Below, piece after piece: positions 42,821 through 52,288 of a DNA stretch of 64,000 bases. The stretch lies in contig CBDCQL010000002.1 of assembly GCA_965220615.1 (NCBI GenBank), forward strand, positions 1,612,001 through 1,676,000. Direction: 5' to 3'. The translations under genes were made by a program, and so were the position numbers. The notes beneath the pieces are model-generated. The model worked only from the letters and a program-made list of their open reading frames with translations, was not told where the DNA came from and made no database searches. Each line of letters opens with the position of its first letter. Within the stretch, counting starts at the first letter, position 1. Source of the stretch: JAGWBD01 sp965220615 (lineage in GTDB: Bacteria > Chloroflexota > Anaerolineae > Aggregatilineales > Phototrophicaceae).

Positions 42821-43711
42821 ATGACCAGCCAGCAAGGCAGCATTACACAAGCCCGTATCTCTGGCATGCGGCGCCCCTCGCGCAAGCCTTTCAGGCCCGG
42901 TGACGTCATCACCTATCTCGTGTTGACTGTGGCGGCCATTCTCGTCGTGATGCCGCTCCTGTGGATGTTTTCAACCTCGCTGCGGCCGATCGCCGAAAGC
43001 CTGCAACTGCCTCCGGCCTGGCTGCCCACCGACTGGCGCTTTGAGAACTATCGCGAACCCTTTGAATCCAACGTACCCTTCGTGCAGCTCTTCGTCAACA
43101 GCATACAGATCACGGCCTCGGTGACCGTCGGCCAACTGATTACCTGCTCCCTGGCCGGTTACGCCTTTGCGCGCCTGCGATTTCCGGGCCGGGATATCAT
43201 CTTTTTGCTGCTGCTGGCTTCCCTGATGGTGCCCGGCCAGGTCACCGTCATACCGATTTACCTGAGCATGGTGTCGCTTGGACTGATGGACAACCCTCTG
43301 GCCATCATCCTGCCAGGCCTGATCAGCGTCTTTGGCGTCTTTCTCATGCGCCAGTTTTTCAAGACCATGCCCCAGGAGTTGCTGGACGCGGCGCGCGTGG
43401 ATGGCGCCGGGCAACTGCGCGTCTTCCTGCAAATAGCCGTGCCCCTGTCCGGCGCTTCGCTCGCCACCCTGGCAATCATCACCTTCAACGCGACCTGGAA
43501 CAGTTACTTCAACGCACTCATTTTCCTCAAGTCCTGGGACAAGATGACATTGCCCCAGGGCATCGCCATGCTCACCGGCTACATGGGCGCCGGCAACGCC
43601 TCGGTCGTGATGGCCGCCGTCACCATGGCAATTTTGCCGGTCCTGATTGTTTTCATCGTGGCGCAGCGCTGGATCATTGAGGCGTTGACGCGCACCGGTA
43701 TCAAGGGCTGA
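42821..43711 (+). CDS. Carbohydrate ABC transporter permease (MalG type)
   Basis: A 296-residue partner permease (COG0395) with six helices. The N-terminus has a cytoplasmic stretch rich in Arg/Lys, then VVMPLLWMFSTSLRP; the EAA loop is ELLDAARVDGAGQLRVFLQI. I chose ATG 42821; an earlier ATG at 42801 overlaps the upstream stop but opens only a seven-codon frame, and a longer frame from 42776 reads the MalF-type gene out of frame. It is followed after 27 bases by GH116 with a GGAG site, so the operon continues. Confidence 0.93.
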   Translation: MTSQQGSITQARISGMRRPSRKPFRPGDVITYLVLTVAAILVVMPLLWMFSTSLRPIAESLQLPPAWLPTDWRFENYREPFESNVPFVQLFVNSIQITASVTVGQLITCSLAGYAFARLRFPGRDIIFLLLLASLMVPGQVTVIPIYLSMVSLGLMDNPLAIILPGLISVFGVFLMRQFFKTMPQELLDAARVDGAGQLRVFLQIAVPLSGASLATLAIITFNATWNSYFNALIFLKSWDKMTLPQGIAMLTGYMGAGNASVVMAAVTMAILPVLIVFIVAQRWIIEALTRTGIKG

Positions 43712-43738
43712 CCTGCCCCGCACACACCTGGAGAAGAA

Positions 43739-46270
43739 ATGAGCTCAGCAAACGGCAACAACTGGCCTGTACTGACCCGCTACGAAGGCGAGCACCTGCG
43801 GCGCATCGCACTGCCTCTCGGAGGCATCGGCACCGGAACGGTCTCACTCGGCGGCCGTGGAAACCTGCAGGACTGGGAAATCGTCAACCGCCCGGCCAAG
43901 GGCTTCCAGCCGGACAGGACCTTTTTCGCGCTGTATACCCGCGACGCGGACGGCAACACCTGCACGCGGGCGCTGGAGGGGGCCATCCCGATTGAGGACT
44001 TTGAAGGCCAAACCGGTTCCCCGGTGCCCAATCACGGCCTGCCCCGTTTCCGCGATTGCCGCTTCGAGGCCGCCTACCCCTTCGGCCAGGTGCATCTGGA
44101 AGATGAGAACGTTCCGCTGAAAGTACGGCTGCAGGCCTTCAATCCGCTCGTTCCCGCTGATGCGGACGCCAGCGAATTGCCCATGGCCCTGCTGCGTTTT
44201 GAACTCTGCAACCCCGGTTCGCGAGCGGTAGAGGCGAGCATTTGCGGTAGCCTGCAAAACTTCATCGGCAGCGACGGCAGCCTCGGCGAGCCCCGCAACA
44301 ACGTCAACGAGTATCGTAACGGCGCGATTCAGGGCATTTTCATGCACTCCGAGGGCGTCGATCCCGGCGCCGAGCAGTTCGGAACCATGGCGCTGGCGAC
44401 CACGGCGCAGGATGCAGTCTCCTGGCGAGAGGCCTGGCTCAGCTTCCCAACCCGCCCCTGGGGAGATGCACTGCTGGATTTCTGGGACGACTTCAGCGAG
44501 GACGGTCGGCTCGACCCGCGCGACGGTGCCGGACAGCAGGCGCCCAACGCTTCCCTCGCCGTGTCCCTTACGCTTGAGCCAGGCGCCAGCGAGGAGATCA
44601 CCTTTCTGCTGTGCTGGCATTTCCCCAATCGCATGGCCTGGGCCGGTGGCGCGAACCAGCCCGAAGGCATTGCCAACGGCCTCGTGGTTGGCAACCATTA
44701 CACGACCCGCTTCGCCGACGCCTGGGGAGCCGCCGAATACTGTGCCGCCAACCTGGACAGACTCGAAAGCGACACGCTGCTCTTCGTCAACAGCTTCATC
44801 GCCGGCGATCTGCCCGACGTCGTCAAGGAAAGCGCCCTCTACAACGTCAGCACCCTGCGAAGCCAAACGACATTCCGCACCCCGGATGGCTACACCTTCG
44901 GTTGGGAAGGTTGCCACGATACGGCGGGTTGCTGCTTTGGCTCCTGTACCCACGTCTGGAACTACGAACAGGCCACCGCCTTCCTTTTTGGCGAACTGGC
45001 AAGCGGCATGCGCGAGGTTGAATTCCTGCACGCCACGCGGGAAGACGGCGGCATGAGCTTCCGCGTTCAGTTGCCGCTGGAATACGCGAAGACCTTTTCG
45101 GTCGCCGCGGCCGACGGCCAGATGGGCTGCATCATGAAGATCCATCGCGACTGGCAGCTCAAGGGCGACGACGACTGGCTGCGCAAACTCTGGCCCGGCG
45201 TGCGCCGCGCGCTGGAATTTTGCTGGCTCCCAGGCGGCTGGGATGCGGACCAGGACGGCGTCATGGAAGGCTGTCAGCACAACACGATGGACGTCGAATA
45301 CTACGGCCCCAACCCGCAAATGGGCATCTGGTATCTCGGCGCCCTGCGCGCCTCGGAGGAGATGGCGCGTCAACTGGGCAAAAACGACTTCGCTGACAGG
45401 TGCCGTTCCCTGTTTGAGAGCGGCAGCGCCTGGATCGACGCCAATCTTTTCAATGGCGAGTACTATGAGCACGAGATTCGCCCGCCCGACAACGCGCTGG
45501 TCATTCATGACATGCTGACAAGCCACATGGGCGCGGACAACCCTGCGGACCCCGTGCTGCAACTCGGGGCGGGCTGCCTCGTCGATCAGCTGGTCGGCCA
45601 GTTTCAGGCGCACGTCAACGGCCTCGGCTACCTGGTCGATCCGGAGAAGGCCCGCGCGACGCTGGAAGGCATCATGCGCCACAACTTCAGGGAGAGCTTC
45701 TACGGCCATTTCAATCACTTCCGCAGCTACGTCCTGAATGACGAGTCGGCCTTGCTGATGGCCAGTTACCCGCGCGGCAACCGCCCAAAGCGCCCCTTCC
45801 CCTACTGCAACGAGGTGATGACCGGCTTCGAATACACCGCCGCCATCGGCATGCTCTATGAAGGCCAGATGGACAACGGCATGCATTGCATCGAGGCCAT
45901 TCGCGCGCGTTACGACGGCAGGCGCCGCAGCCCCTTCAACGAGGCCGAGTGCGGCCATCACTATGCGCGCGCCATGGCCAGTTGGGCGGCCGTTCTGGCA
46001 CTCAGCGGCTTCCGTTATTCCGGCGTGACGCAATCAATGACCTTCCACCGCAGCGACGAGCCTTCGCTGCAGTTCTGGTCAAACGGCTACGCCTGGGGCC
46101 TGTTCCGCCAGACGCCCGGCGCAGACGGCGTGGAGGTCGAACTTGACGTCCTGCATGGGGAACTGTCGCTGGGCGAGTTCGCGCTGACGGACTACGGCTC
46201 AGTCGCGCTTGAGGAAACCAGTCAACTCGGCAAGGGGTCCCAATGGCGAGCTCTGGTGCGCCCCTCCTGA
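43739..46270 (+). CDS. GH116 family glycoside hydrolase (beta-glucosidase/glucosylceramidase type)
   Basis: An 843-residue cytoplasmic enzyme (no signal peptide). The N-terminal beta-sandwich domain (about 1-330) opens with LPLGGIGTGTVSLGGRG and LQDWEIVNRPAKGF, typical of the GBA2-N/DUF608 family. The (alpha/alpha)6 barrel follows. By comparison with GBA2 and TxGH116, the probable nucleophile is Glu390 in FGWEGCHDT and the acid/base Asp518 in QHNTMDVEYYG. Retaining GH116 enzymes act on beta-glucosides, including glucosylceramide. It ends the operon of an ABC importer and a desaturase, suggesting hydrolysis of an imported beta-glucoside. The last 72 bases overlap the convergent MFS gene. Catalytic residue assignment is by motif alignment only. 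Confidence 0.88.
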   Translation: MSSANGNNWPVLTRYEGEHLRRIALPLGGIGTGTVSLGGRGNLQDWEIVNRPAKGFQPDRTFFALYTRDADGNTCTRALEGAIPIEDFEGQTGSPVPNHGLPRFRDCRFEAAYPFGQVHLEDENVPLKVRLQAFNPLVPADADASELPMALLRFELCNPGSRAVEASICGSLQNFIGSDGSLGEPRNNVNEYRNGAIQGIFMHSEGVDPGAEQFGTMALATTAQDAVSWREAWLSFPTRPWGDALLDFWDDFSEDGRLDPRDGAGQQAPNASLAVSLTLEPGASEEITFLLCWHFPNRMAWAGGANQPEGIANGLVVGNHYTTRFADAWGAAEYCAANLDRLESDTLLFVNSFIAGDLPDVVKESALYNVSTLRSQTTFRTPDGYTFGWEGCHDTAGCCFGSCTHVWNYEQATAFLFGELASGMREVEFLHATREDGGMSFRVQLPLEYAKTFSVAAADGQMGCIMKIHRDWQLKGDDDWLRKLWPGVRRALEFCWLPGGWDADQDGVMEGCQHNTMDVEYYGPNPQMGIWYLGALRASEEMARQLGKNDFADRCRSLFESGSAWIDANLFNGEYYEHEIRPPDNALVIHDMLTSHMGADNPADPVLQLGAGCLVDQLVGQFQAHVNGLGYLVDPEKARATLEGIMRHNFRESFYGHFNHFRSYVLNDESALLMASYPRGNRPKRPFPYCNEVMTGFEYTAAIGMLYEGQMDNGMHCIEAIRARYDGRRRSPFNEAECGHHYARAMASWAAVLALSGFRYSGVTQSMTFHRSDEPSLQFWSNGYAWGLFRQTPGADGVEVELDVLHGELSLGEFALTDYGSVALEETSQLGKGSQWRALVRPS

Positions 46271-47464
46271 ACCTTCGGGCGGCGCCGGCAAGCGTCTGAT
46301 CATTGGCAAGGCAATCATTGAAGCGACGATGGCGATGATGAAAGCCGCATCCAGCCCGAAGCGGTCGCCGACCATGCCAAGTACCAGTGCGTTAACGGAC
46401 CGCGTGAGAAATGCGTAGAGAATAAAAATCCCGCTGGCTGTGGCACGGTTATCCGGAAACTGGTCCTGCACAATGGCCTGCAATACCGGCGTAATCGACA
46501 GCGACACAAAACCCAGCGGCACCAGGGCGATCGGGACCCATTCCACGCGCGTCTTGACCACCACCATAAAGAGGGCAAGCAGGGCCGCGCCCAGCACGGT
46601 AGCAATGAACACCGTGCCCCTTCGGCCGTAGCGATCGCTCAGCATGCCGCCGGCCAGCGCGCCGCCCACCCCGGCCAGTTCGAAGAGCGCCAGCATCAGC
46701 GCTGCGTCGGCGAGCGCGAAGCCGACGTCCACGTTCAGGTAGTAGACCATGTAGAAGGAGAGCGAGGAGACCAGCATGCCGCGCATGATCATCACCCCCA
46801 GCAAGGGAATGAACACCCGCCGCATGTGTGGCATCACACTGCGCAGGTCCATGGTCTTGCGCGAGCGCGAGGGAATGCCTCTCAGGCGCCAGTATAGAAT
46901 CCCGCTGGCGAGCCAGCCAAAGACCGCCACGCGCCAGATCCCCTCCACCCCCCACTCCGCCAGGGCGAAGGCCACCAGCAAGGGGCCGATGGAACGCCCC
47001 AGTTCGCCGGAGGCCATGAAGAACCCCATGCCCTTGCCCAGCTGGCGGCCGGAAATGCGCGCGATCATGGCCGGCGCCGGCGCATGGAAGGCCGCCACGC
47101 TCAGACCGGTCACGAATAGCAGGGCGACCAGAGCGCCATAGCTCTCCATGTGGCCGGAAAGGGTGACCAGGGTGCCGGTCACAGCGGGCATGAAGATGAC
47201 CAGGAAACTTACGCTGAAGCGGTCACTTAGCCAGCCCACGAGGACGCTGAACAACGAAGGGATCGACATGGCCAGTTGCAGCGTACCGGCCAGGCCCAGG
47301 GGAATCGCCAGCCTTTCCAGAATGACAGGCAGCAAAGCGGGGATGAATGCAGGGTACATGTCGTGCACAAAGTGCCCGCTGACGATCGTGAGAATTTGTT
47401 TGGTCTGGAATGTTTCGGAAGAATCGGGCGCTACGTCGCTGACGGGCTCGGCAACAGCAGTCAT
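46199..47464 (-). CDS. MFS transporter
   Basis: A 421-residue permease with 12 predicted helices in two halves. The first half has HFVHDMYPAFIPALLPVILE and the loop 2-3 motif GWLSDRFSV; the second has GGMLSDRYGRRGTVFIA. The start of helix 1 resembles the fosmidomycin-resistance (Fsr)-like branch, though drug transport is only one possibility. I chose ATG 47464 (MTAVAEPVSD); a longer frame begins with TTG 47524 inside the polA upstream region. Its 3' end lies antisense within the GH116 gene. Confidence 0.85.
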   Translation of the reverse strand: MTAVAEPVSDVAPDSSETFQTKQILTIVSGHFVHDMYPAFIPALLPVILERLAIPLGLAGTLQLAMSIPSLFSVLVGWLSDRFSVSFLVIFMPAVTGTLVTLSGHMESYGALVALLFVTGLSVAAFHAPAPAMIARISGRQLGKGMGFFMASGELGRSIGPLLVAFALAEWGVEGIWRVAVFGWLASGILYWRLRGIPSRSRKTMDLRSVMPHMRRVFIPLLGVMIMRGMLVSSLSFYMVYYLNVDVGFALADAALMLALFELAGVGGALAGGMLSDRYGRRGTVFIATVLGAALLALFMVVVKTRVEWVPIALVPLGFVSLSITPVLQAIVQDQFPDNRATASGIFILYAFLTRSVNALVLGMVGDRFGLDAAFIIAIVASMIALPMIRRLPAPPEGSGGAHQSSPLGPLAELTGFLKRD

Positions 47465-47553
47465 GAACGGACTTTCGCTGGCAGGATTCCCCGGCGAGTA
47501 TAGTGCAGCGGCGGCATCTGTCAAAATGCGGCCTGTCGCCCCCCTGGCTGCGT

Positions 47554-47559
47554 TATACT
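47554..47559 (+). promoter_or_regulatory. -10 box TATACT for polA
   Basis: TATACT lies 40 bases before the polA ATG in the 134-base gap shared with the divergent MFS gene. The -35 is poor (CCTGTC region). Confidence 0.5.
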
Positions 47560-47598
47560 TAAAATGTTCCCGTCACGTAAAGCGAGTTCAGGCGCAGC

Positions 47599-50367
47599 AT
47601 GTCTACCAGAGACCGTTTCGTCATCATTGATGGCCACGCCCTGGCCTACCGGCAATACTTCGCTCTGCCGGTACAGGCCTTCCGCACCCGCGCCGGTGAA
47701 CCCACCAACGCCACCTACGGTTTCACCCGCACCCTGCTGGACATCCTGCAAGGGGAAAAACCGGAGTATCTGGCCGTAAGTTTCGACCGCGGACTCAGCG
47801 GCCGCGAGGAACTGTACGAGGGTTACAAGGGCACGCGCGAAAAGATGCCCGACGACCTGCGGGCCCAGATCGAGCGCATTGAGGAAATGGTGCAGGCCTT
47901 CAACATCCCGGTGCTGGCGCAGGAAGGCTACGAGGCCGATGACGTCATCGGCACAGTGGTGCGCCTCGTCGCGGATAAAGACCTCGACGTTCGCATTATC
48001 ACCGGCGACCGCGACATCCTGCAATTGCTGTCGGAGCGGGTCAACGTGCAATTGCCCGGCCGTCGCGGCCAGAAGGACGTCATCTGGACCCTGCAGGCCT
48101 TCCGCGATCATTACGGGCTGGAGCCCTGGCAACTGGTCGAGCTGAAAGGCCTGATGGGCGACAGTTCCGACAACATTCCCGGCGTGAAGGGCATCGGCGA
48201 AAAGTCCGGCACGACGCTGCTGCAGCAATTTGAATCGATTGCCGGCATTTACGAACACCTTGATGACACCCGCGGCGCCGTGCGCAAGAGGCTGGAAGCG
48301 GGCGCTGACATGGCGCGCATAAGCCGCGAACTGGCGATGATCAAACGCGACGTCCCGCTGTCCTTCTCGCTGGATTACTGCGTCGCGCACAATTTTGATC
48401 TCAACCAGGTGCAGGAGTTGATGCGCACCCTGGAATTCCGCAGCCTCGGCGACCGCCTGAAGGACTTTTCCCAAATCGGCATGTTTGCCGAGGAAGAGAC
48501 CGGCGCCGGCACAGCCGTCCTGCAGGCTGTGGACGACGTCGAGACTGTCCTGGTCAACGAGGAGGCCGCCCTGACGGAAATGGTGGCCGCGCTTGAGTCG
48601 GCCGGGGGCATCGTCTGGGACGTCGAGACCACCAGCGTCGACCAGATGTCCTGTGACCTGGTCGGCATCGCCCTGGCCGTGGACGGTGTACGCGGCTGGT
48701 ACGTCCCGGTCGGGCATTCCCGCGGCCAGCAGTTGCCCCTGCAGCAGGTGCTCGACGCCCTGCGCGGCCCGCTGGCGGACCCCGATATCCCCAAGTACGC
48801 CCATAACGCCGCCTACGACCTTGTCGTGCTGCAGCGCTATGGCATCGACGTGACGCCCGTCGCCTTCGACACCATGCTGGCGCAATGGCTCTTCGATACT
48901 TCGTCCAAATTCCTGGGCCTGAAGAACTTCGCCCGCTTCGTGCTGGAACCGCCGGTCGAAATGACCGAAATCAGCGAACTGCTGGGCACGGGGCGCAAGC
49001 AAATCAGCATGGACCAGGTTGAAATCGACAGGGCCGCGCCCTATGCCGCCGCCGACGGCGCCATCACCTGGCGCGCCATCGACTATCTGCAGCCACGCAT
49101 GGAGGCGGATGAGGCGCTCAACGAGGTGTTCACCACGCTGGAGCTGCCCCTGGTGCCCGTGATCGCCGACCTCGAACGCGCCGGCGTTGTGCTGGATACG
49201 CTGCACCTGCAGCAACTTTCGCTTTCGCTGGGTGAACGCCTGCGCGAACTGGAGGAGACCATTTACGGCCTGTCCGGCGGCTACGGCGCTTTCAACATCA
49301 ACAGCCCGCGCCAGCTTAACGACGTGCTCTTCGGCAAGCTGGGCCTGCCGACGACCAACCTGCGCCGCACCACGCATGGCTTCTCCACCAATGCCGAGAC
49401 CCTGGAGAAGCTGCGTCCCCACCACGAGATCATCGGCCACATCAGCGAGCATCGTGAACTCGGCAAACTCAAGGGCACCTACGTCGATTCGCTGCCTGAC
49501 CTCATCAACTCCCACACTGGCCGCCTGCATACCAGCTACAACCAGACCGGCACGAGCACCGGCCGCATCAGCAGCAACAATCCCAATTTGCAGAACATCC
49601 CCATTCGCACCGAACCGGGACGGGAAGTCCGCCGCGCCTTCGTCCCGCAGGACGGGTCGCAACTCCTGTCGGTGGATTACAACCAGATCGAACTGCGCGT
49701 CATGGCGCATTTCTGCGAAGACCCCACCCTGCTGGAGGCCTTCCAGCAGGAACAGGACATTCACTCGGTCACCGCAGCGACCGTTTTCGACGTACCGCTG
49801 GAGGAAGTCAGCTACCAGGAACGGGATTTCGCCAAGCGCGTCAACTTCGGTCTCATGTACGGCATGGGCGCTTTCGGACTGGCCAGCGACAGCAACCTGA
49901 GCCTGCAACAGGCCAGAGAATTCATTGCGGACTACTTCGGCCGCATGCCTCGCGTCAAGGAGTGGATCGATGCGACCAAACAGCAGGCGCGACAGGGGCC
50001 GCTGACCACACTCTTCGGCCGGCGGCACGAGTTTCCCGTTCTGCTGAACGCGAGTCGCAGCAACGCCGTCGCCGTCAGCCGCGCGGAACGCGTCGCCATC
50101 AACCTGCCCATTCAGGGCAGCGCCGCCGAGATCATGAAACGCGCCATGCTCGACGTGCACGCGGCCCTGGCCGCCAGCCAACTCGACGCCCGCATGATCC
50201 TGCAGGTGCACGACGAACTGGTGCTGGAAGTCCCTGACGGGCAACTGGCGGAGACCGGACGACTCGTCGTCGAGGTCATGGAGGCGGCGGTGGAACTCAA
50301 GGCGCCGCTGCGCGCCAACGCGGAAGTTGGCCTCAACTGGCGCGACATGCAGCCGCTGCACATGTAG
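47599..50367 (+). CDS. polA: DNA polymerase I
   Basis: A 922-residue three-domain polymerase for gap filling and repair. The 5' nuclease domain (about 1-290) has FVIIDGHALAYRQYF, GYEADDVIGT and LMGDSSDNIPGVKGIGEKS. The 3'-5' exonuclease keeps its metal ligands: Asp341 and Glu343 (WDVETTS), HNAAYDLVV and YAAADGAITW, so proofreading is probably active. In the polymerase domain are motif A DYNQIELRVMAH (Asp693), motif B RDFAKRVNFGLMYGMGAF and motif C QVHDELVLE (Asp872, Glu873). Motif B has Phe in NFG, the residue type that excludes dideoxynucleotides. The length is typical. A long open frame on the opposite strand is a shadow. Confidence 0.97.
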   Translation: MSTRDRFVIIDGHALAYRQYFALPVQAFRTRAGEPTNATYGFTRTLLDILQGEKPEYLAVSFDRGLSGREELYEGYKGTREKMPDDLRAQIERIEEMVQAFNIPVLAQEGYEADDVIGTVVRLVADKDLDVRIITGDRDILQLLSERVNVQLPGRRGQKDVIWTLQAFRDHYGLEPWQLVELKGLMGDSSDNIPGVKGIGEKSGTTLLQQFESIAGIYEHLDDTRGAVRKRLEAGADMARISRELAMIKRDVPLSFSLDYCVAHNFDLNQVQELMRTLEFRSLGDRLKDFSQIGMFAEEETGAGTAVLQAVDDVETVLVNEEAALTEMVAALESAGGIVWDVETTSVDQMSCDLVGIALAVDGVRGWYVPVGHSRGQQLPLQQVLDALRGPLADPDIPKYAHNAAYDLVVLQRYGIDVTPVAFDTMLAQWLFDTSSKFLGLKNFARFVLEPPVEMTEISELLGTGRKQISMDQVEIDRAAPYAAADGAITWRAIDYLQPRMEADEALNEVFTTLELPLVPVIADLERAGVVLDTLHLQQLSLSLGERLRELEETIYGLSGGYGAFNINSPRQLNDVLFGKLGLPTTNLRRTTHGFSTNAETLEKLRPHHEIIGHISEHRELGKLKGTYVDSLPDLINSHTGRLHTSYNQTGTSTGRISSNNPNLQNIPIRTEPGREVRRAFVPQDGSQLLSVDYNQIELRVMAHFCEDPTLLEAFQQEQDIHSVTAATVFDVPLEEVSYQERDFAKRVNFGLMYGMGAFGLASDSNLSLQQAREFIADYFGRMPRVKEWIDATKQQARQGPLTTLFGRRHEFPVLLNASRSNAVAVSRAERVAINLPIQGSAAEIMKRAMLDVHAALAASQLDARMILQVHDELVLEVPDGQLAETGRLVVEVMEAAVELKAPLRANAEVGLNWRDMQPLHM

Positions 50368-50376
50368 CAGCGCCGC

Positions 50377-50405
50377 CTGGCAAGGCCAACGGCTGACGCT
50401 ATACT
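50377..50405 (+). promoter_or_regulatory. Promoter of the argF gene
   Basis: CTGGCA, 17-base spacer, TATACT. It sits in the 78-base gap after polA and suggests argF is transcribed independently. No arginine-repressor-like palindrome is obvious. Confidence 0.5.
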
Positions 50406-50445
50406 TGGTTCGTAATCTCAGGCCACGTCTCAGGATTCTGCTGCC

Positions 50446-51378
50446 ATGCCCCGACACTTTCTCGACCTCGCTGAGTGGGCCTCCGCCGATCTGCAGGGCT
50501 TGCTGCAGCTGGCTGTGGAACTCAAATGCGAATGGCGCGACGGCGGTAACCGCCAACTGCTGGCGGGCCAGACCCTGGGCATGATCTTTCAAAAGGCGTC
50601 GCTGCGCACGAGGGTCTCTTTCGAGGTCGGCATGAACCACCTCGGCGGGCACGCCATTATGCTGGGCGCGGATGAGGTCGGCCTGGGGAAGCGCGAAAGC
50701 GTGGCGGACGTGGCGCGTGTGCTTTCCGGCATGGTGCAGGGAATCATGGCGCGCGTTTACGACCACCAGGATGTCGTTGACCTGGCGGCCTGGGCCAGCG
50801 TGCCGGTCATCAACGGGCTCAGCGACGACCGGCATCCCTGCCAGGCGCTTTCGGACATGTTGACCATCACAGAGCATTTTGGACGGGCGGACGGACTGCG
50901 GCTTTGTTATCTGGGTGACGGCAACAACATCGCGGCCTCGCTGGCGCTGGCCTGCGCCCACTTCGGACTGCACTTCACCGTCAGCTCACCGGAGGGCTAC
51001 GCCCTGGATGAGGAAGTGCTGGCTGACGCGGAAAAAATCAACCCCCGCATCGACATCTGCCTGCAGTCCGATCCCGTTCTCGCCGCGGCGGACGCGGACA
51101 TTCTCTACACCGACACCTGGGTCAGCATGGGTCAGGAAGCGGAAGCCGCCGAACGAAGGCAGGTCTTTCGCCCCTGGCAACTTAATGCGGAACTCCTCGC
51201 CAGGGCGCCCTCGCAGGCCGTGGTTATGCACGATCTGCCCGCCTACCGCGGCAAGGAAATCACCGACGAGGTGGCCGACGGCGAGCGGTCCCTCATTTTC
51301 CCCCAGGCGGCCAATCGCCTGCACGCCCAAAAGGCCATCCTGGTCGAGTTGATGGGACCCCGAAGCGGCGCCTGCTGA
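50446..51378 (+). CDS. argF: Ornithine carbamoyltransferase
   Basis: A 310-residue transcarbamylase of arginine biosynthesis (carbamoyl phosphate + ornithine to citrulline). The carbamoyl-phosphate motif is FQKASLRTRVSFE (usual STRTR reads SLRTR), with HPCQALSD and GDGNNIAASLALA also present. The ornithine-binding motif, usually HCLP, reads HDLPAYRGKEITDEV: the cysteine position is Asp263. The C-terminus ANRLHAQKAILVEL is standard. Aspartate carbamoyltransferase is less likely given DGNN and the RGKEIT block. Whether the Asp changes substrate (for example an acylated or different amine) is open; alternative members such as putrescine or acetylornithine transcarbamylases should be considered. 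Confidence 0.88.
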   Translation: MPRHFLDLAEWASADLQGLLQLAVELKCEWRDGGNRQLLAGQTLGMIFQKASLRTRVSFEVGMNHLGGHAIMLGADEVGLGKRESVADVARVLSGMVQGIMARVYDHQDVVDLAAWASVPVINGLSDDRHPCQALSDMLTITEHFGRADGLRLCYLGDGNNIAASLALACAHFGLHFTVSSPEGYALDEEVLADAEKINPRIDICLQSDPVLAAADADILYTDTWVSMGQEAEAAERRQVFRPWQLNAELLARAPSQAVVMHDLPAYRGKEITDEVADGERSLIFPQAANRLHAQKAILVELMGPRSGAC

Positions 51379-51418
51379 GACAAGGCAAGGCGCTGCGCGG
51401 CACCAGGGAAAGACGACG

Positions 51419-52288
51419 ATGCAGGAACTGCTGTGGGTCTTCGACAATCTGAACGCAAGGGCCCTGGTGGACATCCTGCTGGTCGGCCTGGTCTTCTTCA
51501 CGCTCAGTTTTTTCATTCGCGCCACCGCTATCGCCCTGCTGCGGGGCGTCGCCTTTGTCGTGCTGGGCATGTTGTTCGTCACCCGCGTCTTTGACCTGAC
51601 AGCCCTGAGCTGGCTGATCGGGCTCGGCCTGCCCCTGCTGGCGATTGCCCTGCCGGTCGTTTTTCAGCCGGAATTGCGTCGCGGTCTGGAGCAACTGGGG
51701 CGCGCCGGCATATTCAGCCGGGGCCGTCGCAGCAGCGCTTCTTTCCGACATCACATCATCGACGAGATCAGCGTCGCGGTCGACCTGCTGGCCGAGCGCC
51801 GTCACGGCGGGCTCGTCGTCCTGCAGCGGGACAGCAACCTTGACGAATACGTGCGCACCGGCATCCAGCTGGACAGCGAGTTGACGTCCCAGTTGCTGCT
51901 GACCCTGTTCTGGCCCCGCACGGAATTGCATGACGGCGCCGTCATCGTCGACAATCGGGGTCGAATCGCCGCCGCCGCCGTCGTTTTGCCCCTCTCGGCC
52001 AGTCGCAACCTCAACAACCCCACCCTTGGCATGCGACATCGTGCCGCCCTGGGCATCAGCGAAGTCAGCGATGCCATAACGGTCGTCATCTCGGAGGAGA
52101 CCGGCCGGATAACCATGACCGATGGCGGACGCATCTCCGGCCGCATGGACGGTCATCGCCTCAACACCGTGCTGGGGGCCATCTACGCCACGGACCAAAC
52201 CGTTACGCGCCTGCTGCCGGACTGGCTCGGCGCCCGCCTGCCAACGCCGGGCTGGCCGCGACGGACGCGGCGTGAAACCTCTACATGA
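51419..52288 (+). CDS. cdaA: Diadenylate cyclase CdaA (c-di-AMP synthase)
   Basis: A 289-residue membrane-anchored cyclase. Three N-terminal helices (about residues 16-80) precede the DAC domain. The DGA motif is at 172-174 (LHDGAVIVDN) and RHRAA at 206-210 (GMRHRAALGISEVSDA), both needed to make cyclic di-AMP from two ATP. VVFQPELRRGLEQLG links the helices to the domain. The stop overlaps the next ATG (ATGA), coupling it to the CdaR-like gene, as in many Gram-positive genomes. GlmM does not follow. c-di-AMP commonly controls potassium and osmolyte transport. Confidence 0.94.
   Translation: MQELLWVFDNLNARALVDILLVGLVFFTLSFFIRATAIALLRGVAFVVLGMLFVTRVFDLTALSWLIGLGLPLLAIALPVVFQPELRRGLEQLGRAGIFSRGRRSSASFRHHIIDEISVAVDLLAERRHGGLVVLQRDSNLDEYVRTGIQLDSELTSQLLLTLFWPRTELHDGAVIVDNRGRIAAAAVVLPLSASRNLNNPTLGMRHRAALGISEVSDAITVVISEETGRITMTDGGRISGRMDGHRLNTVLGAIYATDQTVTRLLPDWLGARLPTPGWPRRTRRETST

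Noticed and set aside
42801..42824. Seven-codon frame starting at the ATG that overlaps the MalF-type permease stop
   Set aside because: Too short and without support; possibly only a re-initiation relay to ATG 42821.
43844..46033. A 729-codon minus-strand frame antisense to GH116
   Set aside because: Shadow of the GH116 gene; low-complexity Ala/Gly/Val/His composition and no domain signature.
47521..50973. An 1150-codon open frame on the minus strand across polA and argF
   Set aside because: It is antisense to two well-conserved genes, has no recognisable domains and reflects GC-rich codon bias in the complementary frame.
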